64,000 bases of DNA from Cololabis saira (Eukaryota > Chordata > Actinopteri > Beloniformes > Belonidae), in NCBI RefSeq assembly GCF_033807715.1, contig NC_084599.1, forward strand, positions 34,306,750 to 34,370,749, given 5' to 3'. Each line of letters starts with the position of its first letter. Position 1 is the stretch's first letter. Positions 1 to 10,312 of the stretch are shown here, one piece after another. Made by a program: the position numbers and the translations under genes. Under the pieces are notes generated by a model. That model searched no databases. It was not told the origin of the DNA and saw only the letters and a program-made list of their open reading frames with translations.

Positions 1-259
1 TATTTTCAAACGCCATATGGTACGAGACAATATCGTTTATATCGATTAAAAAAAAATATATATATATTTATTTTTTTTACATTTTTTTTTAATGATTTTG
101 ATATAGCTTATTTTGTGACAAATTGACTTGAATGTTTTATTTGAGATTTGCACAAATTTTTTGTTATTTGCACAACTGTCAACCTCAGTGGAAAAGTCTG
201 CCTGTTACTGTCTACATTGTATTAATTTAAGTGTATTTTAATTTAATTGTTATGCAGGA
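1..259. mobile_element. hAT-like element, left part (interrupted)
   Basis: AT-rich sequence with TATCG/ATCGAT motifs that resumes at 3486 after the LINE insertion. The two halves share composition and the tatcgata-type motif. The 5' end of the element is outside the window, so its left terminus cannot be seen. The assignment rests mainly on the right-hand terminus at 3820. Confidence 0.5.
248..259. repeat. Target-site duplication of the RTE-like LINE, left copy
   Basis: The 12 bases TGTTATGCAGGA here are repeated exactly at 3474-3485, right after the LINE tail. This fixes the LINE boundaries at 260 and 3473. Confidence 0.85.
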
Positions 260-3200
260 GCCAAACATGGATAAAACAAGAGCAAGGACCGTTACGTCGC
301 CCGGATCGGCGTCACCGGGGCCCCGCCCTGGAGCCAGGCCTGGGGTTGGGGCTCGTAGGCGAGCGCCTGGTGGCCGGGTCTTTGCCCGTGGGACCCGGCC
401 GGGCTCAGCCCGAAACGGCGACGCGGGTCCGCCTTCCAGTAGGCCCACCACCCGCAGGAAGGACCATGGCAGGCCGGTGCATTGTGGGCTGGGTAGCAGT
501 CGTGGCGGGGTGCCTCGACGACCCAATCCCTGGACATCAACCCTCACAGTGGGGACATGGAATGTCACCTCGCTGGGGGGGAAGGAGCCGGAGCTTGTGC
601 GTGAGGTTGAGAGATACCGGCTAGAGATAGTCGGGCTCACCTCCACACATAGCTTGGGCTCTGGAACCCAGCTCCTTGAAGGGGGCTGGACCCTCCACTA
701 CTCTGGAGTTGCCCAGGGTGAGAGGCGGCGGGCTGGTGTGGGCTTGGTTATAGCCCCCCAGCTCAGCCGCCATGTGTTGGAGTTCACCCCGGTGAACGAG
801 AGGGTCGCTTCCCTGCGCCTTCGGGTCGGGGATAGGTCTCTCACTGTTGTTTGTGCCTACGGGCCGAACGGCAGTGGGGAGTACCCGGCCTTCTTGGAGT
901 CCCTGGGAGGAGTACTTGATAGTGCTCCAACTGGGGACTCCATTGTTCTACTGGGGGACTTCAACGCTCACGTGGGCAATGACAGTGATACCTGGAGAGG
1001 CGTGATTGGGAGGAACGGCCTCCCCGATCTGAACCCGAGTGGTGTTTTGTTGTTGGACTTCTGTGCGAGTCGCAGTTTGTCCATCACGAACACCATGTTC
1101 AAGCATAAGGGTGTCCATCGGTGCACGTGGCACCAGGACACCCTAGGCCGGAGGTCAATGATCGACTTTGTTGTCGTTTCATCTGACCTTCGGCCGCATG
1201 TCTTGGACACTCGGGTGAAGAGAGGGGCTGAGCTGTCAACTGATCACCACCTGGTGGTGAGTTGGATGCGCTGGCGGAGGAGGAGGTTGGACAGACCGGG
1301 CAGACCCAAACGGATTGTGAGGGTCTGTTGGGAACGTCTGGCTGAGCCCTCTGTCAGGGACATCTTCAACTCCCACCTCCGGGAGAGCTTCTCTCGGATC
1401 CCGGGGGAGGCGGGGGACATCGAGTCCGAGTGGACCATGTTCTCCGCCTCCATTGTCAACGCGGCGGCTCGAAGCTGTGGACGCAAGGTCTCCGGTGCCT
1501 GTCGTGGCGGCAATCCTAGAACCCGGTGGTGGACACCGGAAGTACAGGATGCCGTCAGACTGAAGAAGGAGTCCTACCGGGCTATGTTGGCCGGTGGGAC
1601 TCCTGACGCAGTAGATAGGTACCGGCAGGCCAAGCGGGCCGCGGCTCGGGCAGTCTTGGAGGCAAAAACTCGGGTCTGGGAGGAGTTCGGGGAGGCCATG
1701 GAGGAGGACTTTCGGTCGGCCTCGAGGAAATTCTGGAGGACCGTTCGGCGCCTCAGAAGGGGGAAGCAGTACTCTGCCGGCACCATTTATGGTGCTGGTG
1801 GGGAGCTGTTGACCTCGACTGGGGACATTGTCGGACGGTGGAAGGAATACTTTGAGGATCTCCTTAACCCGACTGACATGCCTTCCACTGAGGAAGCAGA
1901 GGGTTGGGGCTCGGGGGCGTGCTCATCCATCACCCAAGCCGAGGTCACCGAGGTGGTTCGTAAGCTCCTCGGTGGCCGGGCACCGGGGGTGGATGAGATT
2001 CGCCCTGAGTACCTCAAGTCTCTGGATGTCGTAGGGCTGTCTTGGCTGACACGCCTCTGCGACATTGCATGGAGGAAGGGGACAGTACCGCTGGGGTGGC
2101 AAACCGGGGTGGTGGTCCCTCTGTTTAAAAAGGGGGACCGGAGAGTGTGTTCCAACTACAGGGGGATCACACTTCTCAGCCTCCCGGGGAAAGTCTACGC
2201 CAGGGTACTGGAGAGGAGATTACGGCCGATAGTCGAACCTCGGATTCAGGAGGAACAATGCGGTTTTCGTCCCGGTCGTGGAACACTGGACCAGCTCTAT
2301 ACCCTCCGCAGGGTACTCGAGGGTTCATGGGAATTTGCCCAACCAGTCTACATGTGCTTTGTGGATCTGGAGAAGGCATTTGACCGTGTCCCTCGTGCCA
2401 TTCTGTGGGGGGTGCTGAGTGAGTATGGAGTCCGGGGCCCTCTACTAAGGGCTGTCCGGTCTCTGTATGATCGAAGCAGGAGTCTGGTTCGCATTGCCGG
2501 CAGTAAGTCAGACTTGTTCCCGGTGCATGTTGGACTCCGGCAGGGCTGCCCTTTGTCACCGGTCCTGTTCATAATTTTTATGGACAGGATTTCTAGGCGC
2601 AGCCAGGGGCCGGAGGGGATCCGGTTTGGGAACCTCAGGATTTCATCTCTGCTTTTTGCAGATGATGTTGTCCTGTTGGCTTCATCAGACCGGGACCTCC
2701 AGCATGTGCTGGGGCGGTTTGCGGCCGAGTGCGACGCGGCAGGGATGAGAATCAGCACCTCCAAGACCGAGGCCATGGTTCTCAACCGGAAAAGGGTGGC
2801 ATGCCTTCTCCGGGTGGGTGGGGAAGTCCTGCCTCAGGTGGAGGAGTTCAAGTATCTCGGGATCTTGTTCACGAGTGAGGGAACAATGGAGCGTGAGATT
2901 GACAGGCGGATCGGTGCAGCGTCCGCAGTAATGCGGTCGATGTACTGGACCGTCGTGGTAAAGAGGGAGCTGAGTCGAAAGGCGAAGCTCTCGATTTACC
3001 GGTCAATCTACGCCCCTACCCTCACCTATGGTCATGAACTTTGGGTAGTGACCGAAAGGACAAGATCGCGGATACAAGCGGCCGAGATGAGTTTCCTCCG
3101 CAGGGTGGCTGGACGCTCCCTTAGAGATAGGGTGAGGAGTTCGGTCACCCGGGAGGAGCTCGGAGTCGAGCCGCTACTCCTCCACATTGAGAGGAGTCAG

Positions 3201-3473
3201 CTGAGGTGGCTTGGGCATCTGTACCGGATGCCTCCTGGACGCCTCCCTAGGGAGGTGTTCCAGGCATGTCCCACCGGGAGGAGACCCCGGGGAAGACCCA
3301 GGACACGCTGGAGAGACTATGTCTCTCGGCTGGCCTGGGAACGCCTCGGACTCCCCCCGGAAGAGCTGGAGGAAGTGTCTGGGGTGAGGGAAGTCTGGGC
3401 ATCCCTGCTGAGGCTGCTGCCCCCGCGACCCGGTAACGGATAAAGCGGGAGAAGATGAGTGAGTGAGTGAGAG
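260..3473 (+). mobile_element. RTE-like LINE retrotransposon, apparently intact
   Basis: A 3.2-kb non-LTR retrotransposon with one long uninterrupted reading frame (endonuclease plus reverse transcriptase), a very short 3' UTR after the stop at 3443, and a (GAGT)n tail at about 3454-3473. It has a perfect 12-bp target-site duplication (248-259 and 3474-3485). A single ORF, a short 3' UTR and a tetranucleotide tail fit the RTE clade; the protein resembles the abundant Rex3/RTE-type elements of fish, but I could not run a phylogeny. The perfect duplication and open frame argue for a recent insertion. It landed inside an older hAT-like element. Its GC-rich codon use contrasts sharply with the AT-rich flanks. 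Confidence 0.9.
267..3443 (+). CDS. LINE ORF: APE endonuclease and reverse transcriptase
   Basis: Encodes about 1058 residues that would nick target DNA and reverse-transcribe the element's RNA. After an Arg/Pro/Gly-rich N-terminus, an APE-type endonuclease starts near residue 93 (GTWNVTSL, then [16 protein letters not shown] and STDHHLVV). The reverse transcriptase follows with [55 protein letters not shown] and the catalytic LLFADDVV (aspartates near residues 799-800). The C-terminus has [10 protein letters not shown] and [10 protein letters not shown], as in RTE-like elements. I place the start at the ATG at 267: in-frame ATGs at 231 and 252 lie in flanking DNA or in the target duplication. 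One oddity is GLTSTH where most APE domains have a QETH-type motif with a catalytic glutamate; this may be a family trait. No stop or frameshift is seen. Confidence 0.9.
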   Translation: MDKTRARTVTSPGSASPGPRPGARPGVGARRRAPGGRVFARGTRPGSARNGDAGPPSSRPTTRRKDHGRPVHCGLGSSRGGVPRRPNPWTSTLTVGTWNVTSLGGKEPELVREVERYRLEIVGLTSTHSLGSGTQLLEGGWTLHYSGVAQGERRRAGVGLVIAPQLSRHVLEFTPVNERVASLRLRVGDRSLTVVCAYGPNGSGEYPAFLESLGGVLDSAPTGDSIVLLGDFNAHVGNDSDTWRGVIGRNGLPDLNPSGVLLLDFCASRSLSITNTMFKHKGVHRCTWHQDTLGRRSMIDFVVVSSDLRPHVLDTRVKRGAELSTDHHLVVSWMRWRRRRLDRPGRPKRIVRVCWERLAEPSVRDIFNSHLRESFSRIPGEAGDIESEWTMFSASIVNAAARSCGRKVSGACRGGNPRTRWWTPEVQDAVRLKKESYRAMLAGGTPDAVDRYRQAKRAAARAVLEAKTRVWEEFGEAMEEDFRSASRKFWRTVRRLRRGKQYSAGTIYGAGGELLTSTGDIVGRWKEYFEDLLNPTDMPSTEEAEGWGSGACSSITQAEVTEVVRKLLGGRAPGVDEIRPEYLKSLDVVGLSWLTRLCDIAWRKGTVPLGWQTGVVVPLFKKGDRRVCSNYRGITLLSLPGKVYARVLERRLRPIVEPRIQEEQCGFRPGRGTLDQLYTLRRVLEGSWEFAQPVYMCFVDLEKAFDRVPRAILWGVLSEYGVRGPLLRAVRSLYDRSRSLVRIAGSKSDLFPVHVGLRQGCPLSPVLFIIFMDRISRRSQGPEGIRFGNLRISSLLFADDVVLLASSDRDLQHVLGRFAAECDAAGMRISTSKTEAMVLNRKRVACLLRVGGEVLPQVEEFKYLGILFTSEGTMEREIDRRIGAASAVMRSMYWTVVVKRELSRKAKLSIYRSIYAPTLTYGHELWVVTERTRSRIQAAEMSFLRRVAGRSLRDRVRSSVTREELGVEPLLLHIERSQLRWLGHLYRMPPGRLPREVFQACPTGRRPRGRPRTRWRDYVSRLAWERLGLPPEELEEVSGVREVWASLLRLLPPRPGNG

Positions 3474-3485
3474 TGTTATGCAGGA

Positions 3486-3820
3486 AAGGGATATTTGTTT
3501 TATTTTATTCAAGAAGCATTTTTATTCTATATATGCAGGCAGTTTATTTTTATTTCATTTTTTTTTATACATTTTGATATTGTGCAGACCTCTGTTAATA
3601 AAGGTACCTGTGTGACATTTGGCACGAGGCTTTGTATCAAAACTGACTGTTTTTTTAAGGGTTTGCCTCAGAAAAAAATGAAGCTAACAGAGATGCTATG
3701 CTATAAGGCTTTGGGGGAAACCCCAATTATGTCACAGAAAAAATATCGATATATATATAGTATCGCCATTCAGCTAGAAAATATCAAGATATGACTTTTG
3801 GTCCATATGGCCCGGCCCTA
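3486..3820. mobile_element. hAT-like element, right part
   Basis: Continues the sequence broken at 259. The right end GGCCCGGCCCTA (reverse complement TAGGGCCGGGCC) is a TAGGG-type hAT terminus. The next eight bases (3821-3828) would be the 8-bp target duplication, but the partner lies left of the window. Confidence 0.55.
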
Positions 3821-3828
3821 CTACATAG

Positions 3829-5040
3829 CAGACTTCTGTGTGATGAGTATTTGCTGGGCATGTTGGTTGATACTGTAGTTAAGTTCTGTGACTCATAACC
3901 TTGCCATACCTTGGATTTGACTGAATTGACGCCACTGTTTTTGATAGTGTTTGATATGAAAAGGAGAAGACAGAGAACCAAACAGCCCCTTGAACCTGGA
4001 GAATCACAGCGATTACTGCAGATATTTAACAACAAGAGTCAGCGTTGGCCAGAGAGAGACTTGTGAAAACTATTATAATGCCATAAAACCTTTTGCAGAA
4101 CACCATAATGGGAAAAAGAGCACATAACAGAAGGTGATAGGGGGAGTGTGCAATGCTAAACAAGGAAAACAAAGTAAAGATGGAGAAGAAACAGACCTAC
4201 AGATGGAAAACAAAACCCAGAAAATATGACTCAACCTGTTCTGCAGAGGGTGAGAGATGAAACTCTGACAGTGGAAAGTATGACACACCGGTGGCTTTAA
4301 ACTGCTTTTTAAATACCCCATAAATAGTAGAAACAACTGTAAAGTTTATTTATTCTCAGTGACATCTGGCTGAAATAAAAAAAAGTAATAATTACAGCAG
4401 AAATAACAGTGACTGACACCGTCCAGCGTGATACGTGTGGAAGGGGGGTTGAAATTCTAAATGATGAGTGAAAAATGAAAAAAGAAAATCCTTCTGTGGC
4501 CACGGAAAAAATTCTTCCTGTGAATATATTTGCAGAGATCCGTAGTGAAGTGAGGGGGATATATGGCATCTAAAGCTCAGCCTGATGATATCCGCATATC
4601 GGGGCAGATTACTGCCATTTGTCAGCATTCCTCAGTTTCCTCCACATGTTCATTTCTGTCTTTATGACTTTTCTCTGAGATCCTCCAGACCTCACCTCTT
4701 CTTTTGAGACAATAGTTCTGTTTTCTGACTCAAGACTTGAGAAATGCTGATATGCTGGTTATATACAGAGTACACAGTATTTTGTCCCAAGACTCTGCCT
4801 CGTTAAAGTTGGCAGCTGAACTTTTTGTTTTGATGGAAACCTCTAAAAAAAAAAAAAAAAGGTACAAGAAAGAAAGTAATTTCTCTTAGAGGATGGATTC
4901 CTGAGGCACGAACTTCACTAATGAAACAGGTTCTAGTTTGTTAAAATTGTTGAAATTTCATGAATTAGTAGGCTATAGTATTCTGCAAATTATGATTAAA
5001 GCTCATAAAAAAACTTTACCAATCAACATTCAGAAAAGAT
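3829..5040. other. Intergenic, no gene seen
   Basis: No convincing reading frame or recognised element. A poly-A run sits at 4844-4860. Short reading frames here lack family motifs. Confidence 0.5.
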
Positions 5041-5290
5041 TTCAAAAAAGAGAAAGCAAGTATAACTTAAAAGGAACAGAGATTTAAAAAAAAAACAAGA
5101 TGCAGGACAAAATTGATGGAACGTTGTGTTTCTGTGAAAGGAATCAGTTTATGGAACAATCTGAATAAAGAAAACAAAGAATCCAAATCAAACATTACAT
5201 TCAAAAGAACAATTAAAGCCTGTATGTTAAGTAAATATAATGAAATATGTTAGTTAAGTTTGATTGACATACCCATAGACGGCGGTAATT
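5041..5290 (+). mobile_element. LINE C-terminal relic, upstream half
   Basis: The frame around 5117-5253 reads MERCVSVKGISLWNNLNKE and onward to a stop near 5253, like the SxxGxxLWNSL C-terminal segment of fish LINE ORF2 proteins. The rest of the 3' UTR appears after the inserted composite element, from 6988. Clade not assigned. Confidence 0.5.
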
Positions 5291-6987
5291 TTATTAGGGC
5301 CCGAGCACCTTCAGTGCGAAGGCCCTATTGTATCTGTAGGAATTCTTCGCGTTATTATTTTTCTGACAAAAGGAAGGCCTTTTTGCCCCCCTAAACGTGC
5401 CCAAAAAGTCACCAAATTTTGCAGGCAAACCAGGCCTGGTGAAAAATTTGATATTTAATGGTTTGCATTAATGGGCGTGGCAAAATGGCTCAACGGCGCC
5501 CCCCGGAAAACTTTGTGCCTCAAGCCCCACGATACGGTTTGACGTACATGCACGAAAATCGGTACATCCCTGTATCATGTCACAACTTAAAGAAAAGTCT
5601 CCTGGAGTCATGCCCGAAACCGAACAGGATGTCGACCATTTTGAATTAATCGTGTCATTTTGGCAAAATTCATGCCATTCCTTCGGCAGTTAATACGGCC
5701 CGAACCGTAACGTGCACCAAGGTGTGTTATACATCAAAATGTGTGTCTCCATCCTCCGACACCACGCATTACTTTTCTCTTTCAAAAGTGTTACCGTGGC
5801 GATGCTAGACGCCAAAAAGCGCGCCGACCCTTCATCTGATTGGTTTAGACAGAAAAAACTTTGTGCCTCAAGCCCCATAATACGGTTTGACGTACATGAA
5901 CGAAAATTGGTACACACCTGTATCATGTCGCAACTTAAAGAAAAGTCTCTTGGCGCCATGGCCGAAACCGAACAGGAAGTCGGCCAATTTGAACATTCTG
6001 AATTAATCACGTAATTTTGGAGCAATATATGCCATTCCTTCGAGAACTAATACGGCCCAAACCGTAACGTGCACCCAGGTGTGTTGTACATCAAAATGTG
6101 CGTCTCCATCCTGCGACTACGCGCATTACTTTTCTCTTTCAAAAGTGTTACCGTGGCGACGCTAGACACCAAAAAGCGTGCCCCCCCCCTTCATCTGATT
6201 GGTTCATATTTGATAGTTCCCCAAAAGCCACCAAATTTGGCATGCAAGCCAGGCCTGGCGATAAATTTGATATTTCATGGTTTGTATTAATGGGCGTGGC
6301 AAAATGGCTCAACAGCGGCCCCCGGAAAACTTTGTGCCTCAAGCCCCACAATACGGTTTGACGTACATGCACGAAAATCGCTACACACCTGTATCATGTC
6401 ACAACTTAAAGAAAAGTCTCTTGGAGTCATGGCCGAAACTGAACAGGAAGTCGGCCATTTTGAAATCTGATTGGTCCATATTTGATAGTTCTCCAAAAGT
6501 CACCAAATTTTGCATGCAAGCCAGACTTGGCAATAAATTTGATATTTCATGGTTTGCATTAATGGGCGTGGCCTAACGGCTCAACAGCGCCCCCTAGAAT
6601 ACTTTTCTCTGCCATAACTTTTGAATGGTTTGACATAGGAAGTTGTGGGTGGTGTCATCAGATTCTTTATGGAGTCCTTGACCTTCATTGGCCTGAATTA
6701 GCCCCGCCCCTTCTTCTGATGGTTGTCCCTTTTTTCTGCTATAACCTTTTAATGGTTTGACCTACGAAGTCGTGGGTGGTGTCATGGGACTCTGTAATGA
6801 GTCCTTGACCTTCATTGGCCTGAATTAGCCCCGCCCCTTCTTCTGATTGGTTGTCCCTTTTTTCTGCGATAACTTTTGAATGGTTTGACATAGGAAGTCG
6901 TGGGTGGTGTCATTTCTTATATGCTTATGGGGGGCGGTGGCCGTGAATGCGAGGGCCCGTTCATCGCTGCTTGCAGCTTTAATTTTA
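5291..6987 (+). mobile_element. Composite GGGCCCGAGCACC element, copy 1
   Basis: Starts TTATTAGGGCCCGAGCACC with a 5' hairpin (AGGGCC...GGCCCT around 5296-5326) and ends GAGGGCCCGTTCATCGCTGC plus TTGCAGCTTTAATTTTA, where GCTGC-TT-GCAGC forms a 3' hairpin. Inside are tandem modules: a unit opening TACGGCCCGAACCGTAACGTGCA at about 5694 and 6052, and three units of about 131 bp near the 3' end opening with TTTTCTGC.ATAAC. No protein is encoded. A second copy lies at 57773-60076. Terminal hairpins without inverted repeats and internal minisatellite modules resemble non-autonomous Helitron/Helentron elements, but no canonical CTRR end is seen, so the class is unsettled. Confidence 0.75.
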
Positions 6988-7190
6988 TTTTAGTTTTTTA
7001 TTTACTTAGTTGTTTTTTTTATTTTTTATTTATGTTATTTGTGAATTTATTTCTTGGAAAAAGGTGCAGATTAGATAAGATTCTTCTTCCTTCTGCTCCC
7101 TTTTCATTCACAATTTATGAACATTTGTATTTGTATTGAATTGTTTGTTTTATTCTTTGAATAAAATAAAAAAAATGAAATAGTTTTCTC
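6988..7190 (+). mobile_element. LINE 3' end, downstream half
   Basis: T-rich sequence with ...AGATAAGATTCTTCTTCCTTC, TGCTCCCTTTTCATTC and a final AATAAAATAAAAAAAATGAAA, the layout of common fish LINE 3' UTRs. It continues the relic at 5041-5290, so the composite element inserted into this LINE's 3' end. Confidence 0.5.
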
Positions 7191-7717
7191 ATCCAGCAGT
7201 TGACAGATCAGCCTGAAGGTGTCTGGTCATGGACTCGTTTTTTCCCCCTCCATCTCAACCATTAATTGTCCATTAGAGAGGCTCTGATAGTGACTTTCCT
7301 TGCTAATTTCTTTCTTCTAGCTGTCTTCAGCTGCATGTACTGACTTGATCAACAAGGAAAAGGTGCCCAAAGCTGCTTGTGTGCTCTAGCAGCTCTCCAT
7401 AGCCACTTAATCTTTGTCAGTTTAAACCTGAGCATGCTCAAAGGGATTACGGTATTTATCAAGTGTTGTCCTAAATGTTTTGGTTGTTGTTGTTGTTTCA
7501 CCATGAGCTAAATTTTGATCTACAAGTTGTGGGAAAAACCTCAACAACATTCTGTTCAGCGACTACGTCATGACAGTGTACAGTACATACCGATGGGAAA
7601 TGGGACTATTGGTAGCCACGTTGGTGTTCTTGTTGTTGTCGTTATCATCAAGTTACTTCTTATAGTAAAAGAACAAAATCTGTATTCAGCAAGTGTTTTT
7701 CATTTATTTTGTTGTTC
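7191..7717. other. Intergenic, nothing recognised
   Basis: Unique-looking AT-rich DNA without coding signal or a clear repeat. Confidence 0.4.
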
Positions 7718-7725
7718 ACTGTCTT

Positions 7726-8466
7726 CAGAGGTGGGTAGAGGAGCCAAAAATTGTATTCAAGTAAAAGTACTGTTACTTCAGAATAATATGACTCAAGTAG
7801 AAGTAAAAAGTAGTCATCCAAATAATTACTTGAGTAAAAGTAAAAAAGTACTCAAGTACTGAGTAACTGTTGAGTAACGTCTGATTTATTTTTTTAACAC
7901 AACCATTCAAACAGGCAAAAGTACAAAATAATCATCTTCAGGCAAATTAAATCAATAAAATAATAAAATAAATTAATACAAATTAATAAAAAATAGCTTA
8001 AATTAAAATAATTTTAAAGTAAATTCAAGTATTTTAATAAATAATAAAATAAATAAAATAACAATAAAAAAATTAATTAAGCACAAGTAGCACAAAATTT
8101 CAAGCCTTTGTACTTTTCTTTTTTAACCAGGCAGAACTAGAACAAGCCCATGAACTCATAGAAACTCTGTGTGTGTTTGAGTCTGTGTAAATGTGACAAA
8201 ACATGCAAAAACAAACATTTTTCCCAAAGAATCACCCAGTGATGGCATGAGATTGACGTGTACGTGGATAAAAGGGATAAAAGAAAAGTAACAGCTCAAC
8301 GTAGCCTAATATAGTGGAGTAAGAGGAACAGTTTCTCCTTCACAAATCTACTCAATAAAAGTAAAAAGTATAGTGATTCAAAACTACTCCTAAAAGTACA
8401 AAATTTCCCAAAACTTACTCAAGTAAATGTAACGGAGTAAATGTAACTCGTTACTACCCACCTCTG
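7726..8466. mobile_element. hAT MITE, CAGAGGTGGGTAG family
   Basis: 741 bp flanked by the exact 8-bp target duplication ACTGTCTT (7718-7725 and 8467-8474). The ends are CAGAGGTGGGTAG and CTACCCACCTCTG (one base different in the right copy), typical hAT termini. The interior is rich in AAGTAAAAGTA and its inverse near both ends. No transposase is present, so it is non-autonomous. Confidence 0.9.
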
Positions 8467-8474
8467 ACTGTCTT

Positions 8475-9793
8475 TTTCAAGCCATATTTCTTTAGCGTTT
8501 TAACCTTCTGCTGTGACTTCTTCTGTGGTTTACCTGGGTGTTTACTTGGGTGTTTCCCTTTCTCAACCGTTCTTTCTTTGTTTGCGTGTGCTTTGAATTT
8601 TTCGTCACAGTTAACTGGTAATAACCAATCTCTTTACACCCAACTCTGTTTGTGATTTAAGTACCCTCACTTCATTTTATTGAGACTTTCGGATACATTT
8701 ATTTTAGAAATGCAAATGTATTTTGTGCTGTTTTTCCATGTATTTTCCTCATGATTCAGTGACTTGGTTGCACTTTCTTTATGCATGCTTTAGAAAGTCT
8801 GATTTCATTTTCTCCTGTCAAGAAAAAATGGGGTTTAATATATATATGTGTAAAGAATTACATAATTTCTTCTTTTTGCTGAGGGTTGTATCTGTGCAAG
8901 TGATCTTGTGTCCAAACATCTGATCCAAAAATGTCCAAGCAGTGCAGCCATCTGCCAGAAAACCAAAGTCCAAGAGAGAAACCAAAACAGCAGACTTTCC
9001 ACTGATGAGCTCATGCTCTCGCTGCTGCGTCTGAGCTTCTGGAAGTATTCGAGTGTTTTAGGGTCCTTCAAGGAGTTTTGATTTAGAGGGTTTCTCCTGC
9101 TTTAAATACATATAGTGCAAGTCATGGAATGAAATAAAATGACATCATGTGTTGGTTAATCTTCAAATTCTACTTTTATTTTTCATTGAATTGATTTATT
9201 GTAGATTTTTGAATATTCAATTAACCTAAATGATTAATTTCAACAGGAATATATCCTCACTGCAGCTGTGTATTTTACGCACACACTGTTTGATACATTT
9301 TTTTTTTTCTTGCTAAAATCAGCCTATCAAGCCTATCTTTGCGCTATTTTTAACAGTTACGTAAAACCTGATCAGATGTGAGCAAAAAGTACGCTCTCAG
9401 TCACATGGATTGATTGATCGGTCTGATGACGCCTCGCGTCTGGATCGACAAGCTGTAAACTGTTAGCTGCAGATCCCTGTATACTGATGAGTATTGATTG
9501 GGTCTGAGAAGGTTGTGGTCCCGGACCACTACGATCTGCTCCCATCCTGTCTGCTGAAAACCTTGGGGCTCCAGTTTCACCTTTTTCATTTGACAGATAT
9601 CATTTTATAACGAATGTGTCTGAATTTATTGATTTTTGCATATTTGAAAGGAGTAATGAGGAAATGAAATTGATGGATGAAACAAATGCCTCCAGCAACA
9701 GGAGCTGAACACAATGCAAGACACGAGTCACAAATGAAAACTGGATGTTTTCCAGCCGTCTGCAAAAAATAATTGAATTATAAACAGAGAATG
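8475..9793. other. Intergenic, nothing recognised
   Basis: No coding signal or clear repeat; short open frames here show no family motif. Confidence 0.4.
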
Positions 9794-9795
9794 TA

Positions 9796-10267
9796 CCGTA
9801 TTTTCTGGACTATAAGCCCCTACTTTTTTCATAGGTTTTGAACTATGCAGCTTATACAAAGGTGCAGCTATTCTGTGGATTTTTCTTCCACCGCTCGGGG
9901 TCGCTCTAACCGGAATTAGAATCAAAACTAAGACAAAATAAATGCAAAGAAGAATATGCTACTTCTTCTTTAGCAGATAGAAGTAGGTAGAAGCAGATTT
10001 CAAACAGATGAATAAATACCGGTTTTTTTCTCTTGGTTCTGTCCCGTTTTAATCAGCAAAGTTGCTGCCGTGTTAAAAGACACTGTTAGGAAAGGATCTA
10101 TTTAGGTACAAACATGTACATCATTTACAGTTCAAAATCCTTCTGTACATGTAGTAAATATCTAATCTAACAACATAAATATCTGCGGCTTGCATATCTT
10201 TTTTTTTTTTTTAAATAGAGCGGATGCAGCTTGTATGCAGGTGTGGCTTATAGTCCAGAAAATACTG
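9796..10267. mobile_element. Tc1/mariner-like MITE, CCGTATTTTCTGGACTATAAG family, copy 1
   Basis: 472 bp with inverted ends CCGTATTTTCTGGACTATAAG and CTTATAGTCCAGAAAATACTG, flanked by TA on both sides. A second copy is at 49539-50055. The left end carries one change (CCC for CCG in the GCCGCT motif). Internal sequence is near-identical between the copies. Confidence 0.8.
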
Positions 10268-10312
10268 TATATCATGAAATTCCATTAATTTAAAAAGATG
10301 TAATCTGTTCAA

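Noticed and set aside
231..266. In-frame ATGs at 231 and 252 as the LINE start
   Set aside because: They lie in the flanking DNA or in the target-site duplication, so they are not part of the element; 267 is the first ATG inside it.
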